Shown here: piece after piece, positions 33,048 through 41,281 of the stretch
Position numbering within the stretch: the stretch's first letter is position 1
How the letters are laid out: the number at the start of each line of letters is the position of its first letter
NCBI GenBank assembly: GCA_002405165.1
Contig: DHLF01000004.1
Span: forward strand, 1-62,739
From: Christensenella sp. UBA4675
GTDB taxonomy: Bacteria > Bacillota > Clostridia > Christensenellales > Borkfalkiaceae
DNA: 62,739 nt
Direction of reading: 5' to 3'
Translations under genes and position numbers: made by a program
The notes under the pieces: generated by a model
What the model saw: the letters and a program-made list of their open reading frames with translations, nothing else
What the model was told of the DNA's origin: nothing
Database searches by the model: none

Positions 33048-34288
33048 TTTCTTTTTAACCTACAACAATAAAACCCTGCGCCGTCGCTTATATCGGGCAA
33101 ATAAGTTACGCCGTATTTTTCGGCGTTTCCGTTTAGTTTTGAGTTAAATTTCGCTTCTATAAAATCTTCGTTATTTTCTAAAAATTTTTGTATTATTTTT
33201 TCATTTTCTTCACTTAATATAGAACAAGTGGAATAGTATAAATATCCGCCTTTTTTAACGTATTTTGAACAATTGTTTATTATTTTTAATTGTATATCGT
33301 TAAGCTCTTTTACGTTATTCTCTGTACGCGATAAAATTATATCGGGGTTGTCTTTTACTACTCCGAGTCCCGAACAAGGACAATCGCACAAAACTGCGTC
33401 AAAAGCATTAAAAAATTCCGGACAAAACTCGGTCGCGTCCTTTTGCAAAACTTTTACGTTAGTTACTTTCATTCTTTTAACGTAAGATTTAATTAATTCC
33501 ACCCTATGTTCGTGAAGTTCGCAAGCCACGACTTCTTTAAACCTTTCGGATAGATTTACTGCTTTTCCGCCGGGAGCGGAACAACAATCTAAAAGTTTTT
33601 CTCCGCTTTGCACGTTATCGCATATAGCAACCGAACCGAGCGATTGAAACGTATATAAACCGTTATAAAAATCTTCTTGCATTTTAAAGCCGTTTACTAT
33701 ATAAACGTTTTTAAAAGGAGTGGCGAAAAATTTAAAGTTTTTCTTAGTTAAATACTCTTCTCCGTTTACGTTTTTTGCAAACCTTACACACGTATTAGAA
33801 ACGAAACCGTTTAAAATACTTTCGGTTTTTTCAAACCCGTATTTTTTAACGAGTTTTTTTACGGCGAACAACGGATAAGAATATTTTACCGAAATATACT
33901 CGTGTTTATCGGTCGGATATTCTATTTTAGCAGTACTAAAATTTCTTAAAAGAGCATTTACAAACCCTGCGTTTGCCCCTTTTCCCATTTTTTTAAGCAA
34001 GCTTACGCTTGCGTCCGTTACGGAAAAAGGAGTTTTACTTAAATATTTTATATTGTATAAGGCAATTTTTATAATTATCTTTACGGAATTTTTAGGCTTT
34101 TTTTGACATAGCTTTGAAATTATATACTCTAATTCTATATCTTTTTCAACTACTCCGTAGACTATTTTAGTTACTTTCGCCCTGTCTTTTTCTAAAATTT
34201 CGGGAGAGAGTAAAGCTTGCTTAATATAAGTTTTTTCCGTGTAAATTTTACGCAGTACAACGTAACATTCGTAAAAAAGTACCGTCAT
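33044..34288 (-). CDS. rsmB: 16S rRNA (C967-C5)-methyltransferase RsmB
   Basis: Start at ATG 34286-34288, overlapping the fmt stop (ATGA); 414 residues. N-terminal NusB-like helical domain (FSVTDASVSLLKKMGKGANAGFVNALLRNF). Then the SAM domain: LLDCCSAPGGKAVNLSE, and the two cysteines CDCPCSGLG and YYSTCSILSEENE that carry out catalysis and product release. Family length normal. It follows fmt exactly as in Bacillus (fmt-sun). Confidence 0.94.
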   Translation of the reverse strand: MTVLFYECYVVLRKIYTEKTYIKQALLSPEILEKDRAKVTKIVYGVVEKDIELEYIISKLCQKKPKNSVKIIIKIALYNIKYLSKTPFSVTDASVSLLKKMGKGANAGFVNALLRNFSTAKIEYPTDKHEYISVKYSYPLFAVKKLVKKYGFEKTESILNGFVSNTCVRFAKNVNGEEYLTKKNFKFFATPFKNVYIVNGFKMQEDFYNGLYTFQSLGSVAICDNVQSGEKLLDCCSAPGGKAVNLSERFKEVVACELHEHRVELIKSYVKRMKVTNVKVLQKDATEFCPEFFNAFDAVLCDCPCSGLGVVKDNPDIILSRTENNVKELNDIQLKIINNCSKYVKKGGYLYYSTCSILSEENEKIIQKFLENNEDFIEAKFNSKLNGNAEKYGVTYLPDISDGAGFYCCRLKRK

Positions 34289-35205
34289 AATTCGGCACAA
34301 TCTCCCGCAATAACTTTTCTACCCAAAACAAAATCGGAATAAGGCATTTTTTTACCGCCTTCCGCTTGAACTTCTTTTAAGGATAAAGAGTTTTTACCGC
34401 ACGCAACTATAAATCCGCTTTTATCGGACTTTAACACCGTTCCCGCTACGCCTTGTTCTTGCGAAATTTCGGCAGAATAAATTTTAAGCATTTTCCCGTT
34501 AAAATAGGTATACGCTATTGGAGATGGATTATACGCCCTAACCATTCTTAAAATATTTTCCGCAGGTAAATTCCAGTCTATTAAAGCGTCTTGCTTTTTA
34601 ATCATTTTACAAAAAGTCGCTTTTTCGTTATCTTGTTTAGTAAAAGTTGCCACGCCGTTTTCTATTTTAGGGAGAACTTTAACTATTAAATTCGCCCCTA
34701 TTTCGGATAAGCGGTCAAATAATTGTCCGCAAGTTTCGTTTTCTAAAATATCGGTTTTTTCAACTTCGACTATATCGCCCGAATCTACGCCCGCTTCCGT
34801 TTTCATTATTGTTACGCCCGTTTGCTTATCTCCGTTTAATATTGCGGAAGTAATAGGGGAAGCTCCCCTATAAAGCGGTAATAAACTTGCATGAATATTG
34901 TATATTCCGTATTTCGTAATATCTATTATTTCTTGCGATAAAATTTGCCCGTAAGCACAAGTTACCATTATATCGGCGTTAAGCGATTTTATTTCTTCGG
35001 CGTGTTCTCTTATTTTTTCAAACTGCAAAACTTTTATGCCTTGACTTAACGCGTATTCTTTTACGGGCGTAGGTTTAATCTCTCTTTTTCTGCCGACGGG
35101 TTTATCGGGTTGAGAAATTACCGCAACTACGTCAAATCCGTTTTCTACGATTGCTTTTAACGGTTTTACGGCAAAATCGGGAGTTCCTAAATAAATTATT
35201 TTCAA
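34285..35205 (-). CDS. fmt: Methionyl-tRNA formyltransferase
   Basis: The protein starts at TTG 35203-35205 (306 residues), since GGGAGG lies seven bases upstream and TTG overlaps the def stop (TTGA). A longer ATG reading would sit inside def. KIIYLGTPDFAVKPLKAI begins the Rossmann domain; SLLPLYRGASPI is the formyl-folate site motif (SLLPxxRGxxPI), and GVTIMKTEAGVDSGDI follows. The C-terminal OB-like domain binds tRNA. Makes formyl-Met-tRNA for initiation, paired with def which removes the formyl group. Confidence 0.95.
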   Translation of the reverse strand: MKIIYLGTPDFAVKPLKAIVENGFDVVAVISQPDKPVGRKREIKPTPVKEYALSQGIKVLQFEKIREHAEEIKSLNADIMVTCAYGQILSQEIIDITKYGIYNIHASLLPLYRGASPITSAILNGDKQTGVTIMKTEAGVDSGDIVEVEKTDILENETCGQLFDRLSEIGANLIVKVLPKIENGVATFTKQDNEKATFCKMIKKQDALIDWNLPAENILRMVRAYNPSPIAYTYFNGKMLKIYSAEISQEQGVAGTVLKSDKSGFIVACGKNSLSLKEVQAEGGKKMPYSDFVLGRKVIAGDCAEL

Positions 35206-35663
35206 TTTCTTTCCTCCCAAACTTCCGTAGCTTTGTCAACGTACAATATTCCGTCTAAATGGTCGTATTCGTGGCAAATAGCCCTTGCGAAAAATCCGTG
35301 CGCGGTTAAAGAAAATTTTTGTCCGTTTCTATCGTAAGCTTCTATTTTTACTGTATTAGGTCTTTTTACCTTGCCCCATTTTCCCTTTATCGACAAACAG
35401 CCTTCGTCGCCCGAAACGCTTCCGCTTTGATATAAAATTTTAGGATTTACAAATTCGAAATAACCCTCTTTTTCCATATCGACTATAAACATTCTTTTTA
35501 ACAAACCTATTTGAACACACGCAAGTCCCGCGCCTTTCGCCTTTTTTAAAGTGTCTTTCATATCGTCTAATAAAGAAGACAATTTTTCATCGAAAACGGT
35601 TACTTCAAAACTTTTTTTCCTTAATATATCGTCGCCTATTTGTACTATATTTCTTATTGCCAT
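35202..35663 (-). CDS. def: Peptide deformylase
   Basis: 153 residues. The three active-site motifs are GAGLACVQIG (motif 1, with C for the usual A), EGCLSIKG (metal Cys) and CHEYDHLDGIL (HExxH). Removes the N-formyl group from new proteins. AAGGAG precedes the ATG. Sits between priA and fmt. Confidence 0.96.
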   Translation of the reverse strand: MAIRNIVQIGDDILRKKSFEVTVFDEKLSSLLDDMKDTLKKAKGAGLACVQIGLLKRMFIVDMEKEGYFEFVNPKILYQSGSVSGDEGCLSIKGKWGKVKRPNTVKIEAYDRNGQKFSLTAHGFFARAICHEYDHLDGILYVDKATEVWEERN

Positions 35664-35671
35664 AATACTCC

Positions 35672-37852
35672 TTATACTAAACTGCTAGGATTTTCTTCCG
35701 TATAAACGCAAACTTTGGAAGAGTTATATTTTTCGGATATATCGTAAAATTTATCTATTAAATTACAATTATCGCTTTTTATTCTCATTAAAACTTGAAA
35801 TCTATTTTTTCTTTTAATTCTCTTTACGGGACTTTTCATTTTATTAAAGAAATAAAACTTTTCCTTATTGTTATCAAATATTTTTTTACAATCGAAATAT
35901 ACGTTTTTTAACGTTTCTATCGCTAAACTTTCTTCTTCGCTTTCCACCATTATTCTTATAACGTCCGCAAAAGGCGGAAAATGCGTAGTTTTTCTCAATG
36001 CAATTTCCCTTTCGAAAAATCCTTCGTAATCGTAACGAGCAGACAGAACTAAAACGGGATTTTCGGGACAGTAACTTTGCAAAATAACTTTGCCTTGCTT
36101 TTCTCCGCGTCCGCACCTGCCCGCAACTTGCGTAATTAACTGAAAAGTCCTTTCCGAACTTCTATAATCCGAAAAGAATAAACTCATGTCGGCGTCTAAT
36201 ATCCCGACAAGCGTTACGGAAGAAAAATCGTGTCCCTTTGCAATCATTTGCGTACCGACTAATATGTCGGCTTTTTTTTCTGCAAAATCTTTTAAAACGT
36301 TTAAATGTCCGTCTTTATTTTGCGTTGTATCGTTGTCCATACGTAAAATTCTAGCGCCGGGAAAAGTTTTTCTTAACTCTTCTACCACCCTTTGAGTTCC
36401 CGTTCCGCCGTAAATTAAATTTACGCTTCCGCACTCGGGACAAGCGGTCAACATTTTATAAGTTGTTCCGCAATAATGGCATTTTAATTTATTGCAATCG
36501 CTATGATAATTGAGCGCAACGTCGCATTGCTCGCATTTGGCAACGTATCCGCAAGAAGAACATATTACTTGCTTAGAATATCCGCGTCTGTTTAAAAAAA
36601 TCATCGCTTGATTACCGCTATTTAAACATTCGGAAATTTCTTTTTTTAAAAGTCCCGAATAACAAGACGGATTACCCCTAACGACTTCCTTTCTCATGTC
36701 GACGCAAATCATTTGCGGAAGTGCGCGTTTGTTTATTCGGTTTTGCATTTTGATTAAGCCGTATTCCCCGTTTTTCGCCTTTAAAAAAACTTCCACGGAC
36801 GGAGTTGCCGAACCTAAAACGATTTTACAATTATTATAATCGCTACGGAATTTTGCAATTTCAAATGTGGAATAGCGCGGAGAATTTTCGCTATCGTAAC
36901 TCGAATCGTGCTGTTCGTCTATTACGATAAGCCCGACGTTTTCTACGGGCGCAAATATTACGCTTCTCGCCCCGATTGCAATTTTCGCTTCCCCCGACCT
37001 TAACCGCCACCATTCGTCAAATCGTTCGCCAAAACTTAAACCGCTATGCAAAATAGACACGTTTTCTTTAAACCTTGCGCGCAGTTGCGATAACATTTGC
37101 GGAGTTAAAGATATTTCGGGAACCGCCATAATTACGCTTTTACCTTGTTTAATAGTTTTTTCTATTAAATTTAAGTAGACTTCGGTTTTTCCGCTACCCG
37201 TTACTCCGAAAATTAAATTTATTTTTTTATCGCTTTGTTCTACGCTGTTTATCGCGTTTAACTGTTCGCTAGTATATTCGACTTTTTTTTCGGTTAAGTT
37301 TAATTTTGAATAAGGAAGCCTATTAACTCTTTCTTCTTCAAAAGTAATTAACCCTTTATCATATAACGCCTTTATTGCGGAAGCGGAAAATTTTTCGTTT
37401 AAAACGGCTACTTTTTCCCTTTTATTTTCTTTTAAATATTCTAACGCTTGAATTTGCGATTTAGCGTTCTTTTTTAAAATGTCGGGCTGATAATTAGACA
37501 AAATAGCGAACTTTACGAGTTTTGCCCTTACTTTACCTTTTCGCATTTCGGACGGCAAAAATTGCCTTAACGCAAGCGAATTAGGAATATGATAGCGTTT
37601 TACCATAAAACGCATTAGCTCTATCATTTCTTTGGTTAAAGCGGGTTGTTCGTCCTGTACTCTTATTATCGGCTTTAATTTATCCGACGGAACGTCGCTA
37701 ACGGTTTTTAAATTTATACAAATTCCGTCTATTACCTTTTTCCCGAACGGCACGACGACTCTACAACCGATTTTAGTATCTTCGGTTGCCGAATAATCGA
37801 ATATTTTATCCACTTGGGACGACGCTACGTCTACTATTACTTCCGCTATCAT
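35672..37852 (-). CDS. priA: Primosomal replication protein N' (PriA helicase)
   Basis: 726 residues. Walker A FGVTGSGKTEVYL, DEQHDSSYDSE (motif II), GSATPSVE (III), and AKGHDFSSVTLV plus QVAGRCGRGEKQGKV (V, VI). Between the helicase lobes is the zinc-binding region CSSCGYVAKCEQCDVALNYH ... CHYCG ... CPECGS. It restarts stalled replication forks. First gene of the leftward operon priA-def-fmt-rsmB-rlmN-rsgA-rpe-thiN-(spoVM). GGAG six bases before the ATG. Confidence 0.96.
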   Translation of the reverse strand: MIAEVIVDVASSQVDKIFDYSATEDTKIGCRVVVPFGKKVIDGICINLKTVSDVPSDKLKPIIRVQDEQPALTKEMIELMRFMVKRYHIPNSLALRQFLPSEMRKGKVRAKLVKFAILSNYQPDILKKNAKSQIQALEYLKENKREKVAVLNEKFSASAIKALYDKGLITFEEERVNRLPYSKLNLTEKKVEYTSEQLNAINSVEQSDKKINLIFGVTGSGKTEVYLNLIEKTIKQGKSVIMAVPEISLTPQMLSQLRARFKENVSILHSGLSFGERFDEWWRLRSGEAKIAIGARSVIFAPVENVGLIVIDEQHDSSYDSENSPRYSTFEIAKFRSDYNNCKIVLGSATPSVEVFLKAKNGEYGLIKMQNRINKRALPQMICVDMRKEVVRGNPSCYSGLLKKEISECLNSGNQAMIFLNRRGYSKQVICSSCGYVAKCEQCDVALNYHSDCNKLKCHYCGTTYKMLTACPECGSVNLIYGGTGTQRVVEELRKTFPGARILRMDNDTTQNKDGHLNVLKDFAEKKADILVGTQMIAKGHDFSSVTLVGILDADMSLFFSDYRSSERTFQLITQVAGRCGRGEKQGKVILQSYCPENPVLVLSARYDYEGFFEREIALRKTTHFPPFADVIRIMVESEEESLAIETLKNVYFDCKKIFDNNKEKFYFFNKMKSPVKRIKRKNRFQVLMRIKSDNCNLIDKFYDISEKYNSSKVCVYTEENPSSLV

Positions 37853-37969
37853 TTTCTCCGCCGTAAAAATGCGTTTAAAAGGTATATTTAAACGAATAGA
37901 GATATTTATTTGTGTTTTAATTATATAAATTAAAATTATCCATTAAAAACGTGAAAAACAGACAAAACT

Positions 37970-38090
37970 CACTGCAAAATATAAATCACTTCAAAAAACA
38001 TTTCGATTTTTAAAACTAAATTTTAATAATTTGTCGATTAGAATAAAACGAACTGTATTTCACTGTAAAACTTTAAATCACTTCAAAAAA
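37970..38090. repeat. Two near-identical 29-30 base direct repeats
   Basis: Copies at 37970-37998 and 38061-38090 share CACTG-AAAA- then TAAATCACTTCAAAAAA. The second copy abuts the rpoZ terminator's A tract. They lie in the 266-base gap between rpoZ and priA, which has no gene. Confidence 0.7.
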
Positions 38091-38110
38091 AAGCCTTCCG
38101 ACAGGAAGGC
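38085..38110 (-). terminator. Terminator of the yicC-rpoZ operon
   Basis: Minus strand GCCTTCC/GGAAGGC stem, 4-base loop, then eight T. Confidence 0.88.
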
Positions 38111-38118
38111 ATCAAAAA

Positions 38119-38319
38119 TTATTTTGCAACAGTTACTTTACCGTTGTAAACTTCGTATGCCGCAGCGGTCAACGGTTTTTGTTTATCGGGCATTTCGAAT
38201 CCCGAAGGATTACCTGCGTTTGCAAGCAATTCTCTCGCTCTTTTTGAACATATAACGCATAATGCGTATTTAGAACCTACTTTATTTGCCATTTCGTCAA
38301 TGGGTGGAAAATTTATCAT
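38119..38319 (-). CDS. rpoZ: RNA polymerase omega subunit
   Basis: 66 residues. INFPPIDEMANKVGSKYALCVICSKRARELL is the omega core that clamps the beta-prime subunit C-terminus, and KPLTAAAYEVYNGKV ends the protein as in other Firmicutes. GGAG lies before the ATG. It follows yicC directly; gmk, which normally lies between these two genes, is absent here. Confidence 0.93.
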   Translation of the reverse strand: MINFPPIDEMANKVGSKYALCVICSKRARELLANAGNPSGFEMPDKQKPLTAAAYEVYNGKVTVAK

Positions 38320-38332
38320 ATCGGTAACTCCT

Positions 38333-39208
38333 TTATTCGAGATTTTGTATTTGTTCTCTTATCTTCTCAATTTCGCATTTAAGCTTTAAACCTAAATTCG
38401 TAATATTTACGTTGCACGCCTTAGAACATATTGTGTTTGCTTCACGATTGAATTCTTGTATTAAAAAATCGAGTTTTCTTCCTGCGGTTACGTCGTCAAT
38501 AATGTGCCTGAATTGAGAAATATGGCTTTTAAGCCTTGCAATTTCTTCGTCGATATTGCTTTTATCCGCAAATATTGCCGTTTCTTGCAATAATCTTGAT
38601 TGGTCTACGTCTACGCCGTCTAAATACTTTTGAATTCTGTTTTGCATTTTTTCGGTGTAGTCGTCCGCTACGAGCGGTGCGTATTTTTCTATTTCAAGCA
38701 AATATTTTTCTACTTCGCCAACCCTGAAAAGTAAATTTTCTTTTAACTTTTCGCCTTCCGTATAACGCATAGCGTTTAAATTGTCTAACGCTTGATTTAA
38801 CGTTTGCAATATTAGCGGTTTAATTTCAGTTAAATCGTCTTCCGACAAAGAAGATTTACAAACGTCGGGAATACGCATTAAACTGCAAACCGTTAAATCG
38901 TTTTCTAATTCGGGAAAAGCTTGTTTTAAACTTTTTGCACCGTCAACGTAAGCTTTCGCTACGCTTAAATCTACTTGCATTTCGAAAGGTTTTTCCCTTT
39001 TATCGTTAAAAGTTATAAAAAGTTCGCACCTTCCGCGATTTAATTTTGCTGAAATTGTTTTTCTGAAAAAATCGTCCAGCGATATAAAACTACGCGGATA
39101 TTTAGGTAAAATATCTAAAAATCTGTTGTTCACGGTTTTTAACTCCACAATGAGTTCTATTCCGTTTTCCCTATATTCCGCCTTGCCGTAACCGGTCATA
39201 CTATACAT
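38333..39208 (-). CDS. YicC-family endoribonuclease-like protein
   Basis: 291 residues. MYSMTGYGKAE at the N-terminus and the C-terminal block GRKLDFLIQEFNREANTICSKA followed by LKCEIEKIREQIQNLE define the family. YicC has been reported to act in RNA (sRNA) decay in Enterobacteria; the role in Firmicutes is less clear. GGAGATAACGTAAAT precedes the ATG. It has its own promoter just downstream of ligA and is followed by rpoZ. Confidence 0.92.
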   Translation of the reverse strand: MYSMTGYGKAEYRENGIELIVELKTVNNRFLDILPKYPRSFISLDDFFRKTISAKLNRGRCELFITFNDKREKPFEMQVDLSVAKAYVDGAKSLKQAFPELENDLTVCSLMRIPDVCKSSLSEDDLTEIKPLILQTLNQALDNLNAMRYTEGEKLKENLLFRVGEVEKYLLEIEKYAPLVADDYTEKMQNRIQKYLDGVDVDQSRLLQETAIFADKSNIDEEIARLKSHISQFRHIIDDVTAGRKLDFLIQEFNREANTICSKACNVNITNLGLKLKCEIEKIREQIQNLE

Positions 39209-39286
39209 ATTTACGTTATCTCCGGGAGCGAAATATTTTATTTTCTACAATATTTTTGGCTTTTACTATATTTACGCTCTTTTTAT

Positions 39287-39315
39287 ATAATAACATTTTT
39301 AACAATCTTTTTCAA
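39287..39315 (-). promoter_or_regulatory. Promoter of yicC-rpoZ
   Basis: Minus strand TTGAAA (39315-39310), 17 bases, TATTAT (39292-39287). Confidence 0.65.
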
Positions 39316-39334
39316 GTATTTTTAATAAATTAAG

Positions 39335-41281
39335 TTATTTATTTATCATTTTTAAAAATTCGGCTTCGTCTATCATTTTAATTCCGAGTTTTTCCGCCTT
39401 TGCCTTTTTACTTCCCGCGTCTTGCCCGACGATTACCAAATTCGTGTTTTTAGTTACGTCGCTTAATGCTCTTCCGCCTAAATCTTCTATTATTTTTTGT
39501 GCGTCCTTTCTTTTAAAGCTTGAAAGCGTACCCGTTATAACAACGTTTAGACCTTTGAAAATTCCGTCTTTTTCTTGCGTGGATATTTCATTTATTTTTA
39601 CGCCTAATTTCATTAAATCGTCAATTTCTTCTTTATTTTTTTCGTTATGAAAATAGTCGAAAATGTTACTTGCCAAAATTTGACCTATTTCTTCCGTAGT
39701 AAGCAAATCTTCTACCGTGGCGTTTGATAAATTTTCAAGCGTTTTATATTTTTTTGCTAAATCTTTTGCGGTTTTTTTGCCTACTCCGTCTATCCCTAGC
39801 GCGAATATAAAATTACTTAATTCCACCGTTTTAGATTTTTCTATGCCGGCAAGCAAGTTTGAAATTTTTTTGTCTTTAAAGCCGTCTAGCTTGCTTAACT
39901 GCTCGTAATTCAATCTGTACAAGTCGGAAAACTTATAAACGTTAAATTCGTCGTATAACTGTCCTGCCGTCATTTCGGAAAACCCTTCTATATTCATTGC
40001 GTCTTTTTGCGCAAAATTTGTAAGATTTCCGACAACTCTCGGCTTACATAAAACGTTAGGACAAAATAAATTAGCTCCCGTTTCTTGCAAAGGTGTTTTA
40101 CAATACGGACAAACGGTAGGTTTTTCTACTTGCTTACTATTTTCAAAAAACTCGGTAGAACCCAAAATTTCGGGTATAACTTCGTTGCTTCTTCTAATTA
40201 AAACTCTGCAAGGAATTTGTATTTTCTTTTTTTGTATATCGTTATAGTTGTTTAAAGTCGCTTTTTTTACGGTTGCGCCCGCAAGCTCTACTTCTTCCAC
40301 TTCGCCAAGCGGAGTTAGTTTCCCCGTTCTTCCCACTTGCCAAATAACGTTTTTTAAAATTGTTGTTACTTCTTCCGCTTCGAACTTAAACGCCAAAGCC
40401 CACCTTGGAAATTTATCGGTTTCACCCAAAATTTCCCTTACGGAAAAATCGTTTACCTTTATTACCGCGCCGTCCGTTAAAACGTCTATATTCTTTCTTT
40501 CTACTTCTATTTCGTCTATCGCTTGTTTAACTTCCGTAATATCGTTGCAAACTCTTAAAAAATCGAAAACTTTAAACCCTTGATTTTTTAAAAACTCAAC
40601 GGCTTCTAGTTGAGAAGTAACGCTGTCGTATTCCATATAGTTTACGTCGTAAAAATATATTTCGGGTTTTCTTCTTTCAGTTTCTTTCGGGTCTAAATTT
40701 CTAATCGCACCCGCAACCGCGTTTCTTGCGTTTTTAAGTTGTTCTTTCGCCGTTTTGTTATATTCTTTTAACACGGAAAGCCTAATTACTGCTTCCCCCT
40801 TTACTTCCAAAAGTCCCCTATATGCTATTTTAAGCGGAAAACTCTTTATTGTAAGAACCTGCGCAGTTACGTCTTCTCCTTCCGTTCCGTTACCACGCGT
40901 AGTTGCCCTAACAAATTTTCCGTCGGAATAAGTTAAGCAGATAGTAAGCCCGTCGAACTTATATTCTACGGTGTATTTCGTGTCTATTCCCGTTTTTTTG
41001 ATTCTTTTATCGAAATCATACAACTCTTCTACGGTTAAAGCTTTATCAAGACTATACAACCTTGCAATATGTTTATGTTTTTTAAAAGAAGATATGGGTT
41101 CTCCGCCCACCCTTTTGGTAGGAGAATCGAACAAAACTATGCCCGTTTCCTTTTCCATTTTAACCAACTCGTCATACAACTTATCGTACTCGCCGTCGGA
41201 AACGGTGGGATTATCCAAAACGTAATATTCGTAAGCGTATTTATTTAATAGCTCCACTAATTCTTGCATACTTTTTTCCAT
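39335..41281 (-). CDS. ligA: NAD-dependent DNA ligase
   Basis: 648 residues. Ia domain YAYEYYVLDNPTVSDGEYD (NAD binding) and adenylation motif VEYKFDGLT (K-x-D-G). Further on are the zinc finger CPYCKTPLQETGANLFCPNVLC, helix-hairpin-helix repeats (IDGVGKKTAKDLAKKY) and a C-terminal BRCT domain (GLNVVITGTLSSFKRKDA). Seals nicks in replication and repair. The ATG overlaps the pcrA stop (TAATG), so the two are coupled. Confidence 0.96.
   Translation of the reverse strand: MEKSMQELVELLNKYAYEYYVLDNPTVSDGEYDKLYDELVKMEKETGIVLFDSPTKRVGGEPISSFKKHKHIARLYSLDKALTVEELYDFDKRIKKTGIDTKYTVEYKFDGLTICLTYSDGKFVRATTRGNGTEGEDVTAQVLTIKSFPLKIAYRGLLEVKGEAVIRLSVLKEYNKTAKEQLKNARNAVAGAIRNLDPKETERRKPEIYFYDVNYMEYDSVTSQLEAVEFLKNQGFKVFDFLRVCNDITEVKQAIDEIEVERKNIDVLTDGAVIKVNDFSVREILGETDKFPRWALAFKFEAEEVTTILKNVIWQVGRTGKLTPLGEVEEVELAGATVKKATLNNYNDIQKKKIQIPCRVLIRRSNEVIPEILGSTEFFENSKQVEKPTVCPYCKTPLQETGANLFCPNVLCKPRVVGNLTNFAQKDAMNIEGFSEMTAGQLYDEFNVYKFSDLYRLNYEQLSKLDGFKDKKISNLLAGIEKSKTVELSNFIFALGIDGVGKKTAKDLAKKYKTLENLSNATVEDLLTTEEIGQILASNIFDYFHNEKNKEEIDDLMKLGVKINEISTQEKDGIFKGLNVVITGTLSSFKRKDAQKIIEDLGGRALSDVTKNTNLVIVGQDAGSKKAKAEKLGIKMIDEAEFLKMINK

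Noticed and set aside
38031..38255. 74-codon plus-strand frame over rpoZ
   Set aside because: It overlaps the rpoZ gene and terminator antisense; rpoZ is unambiguous.
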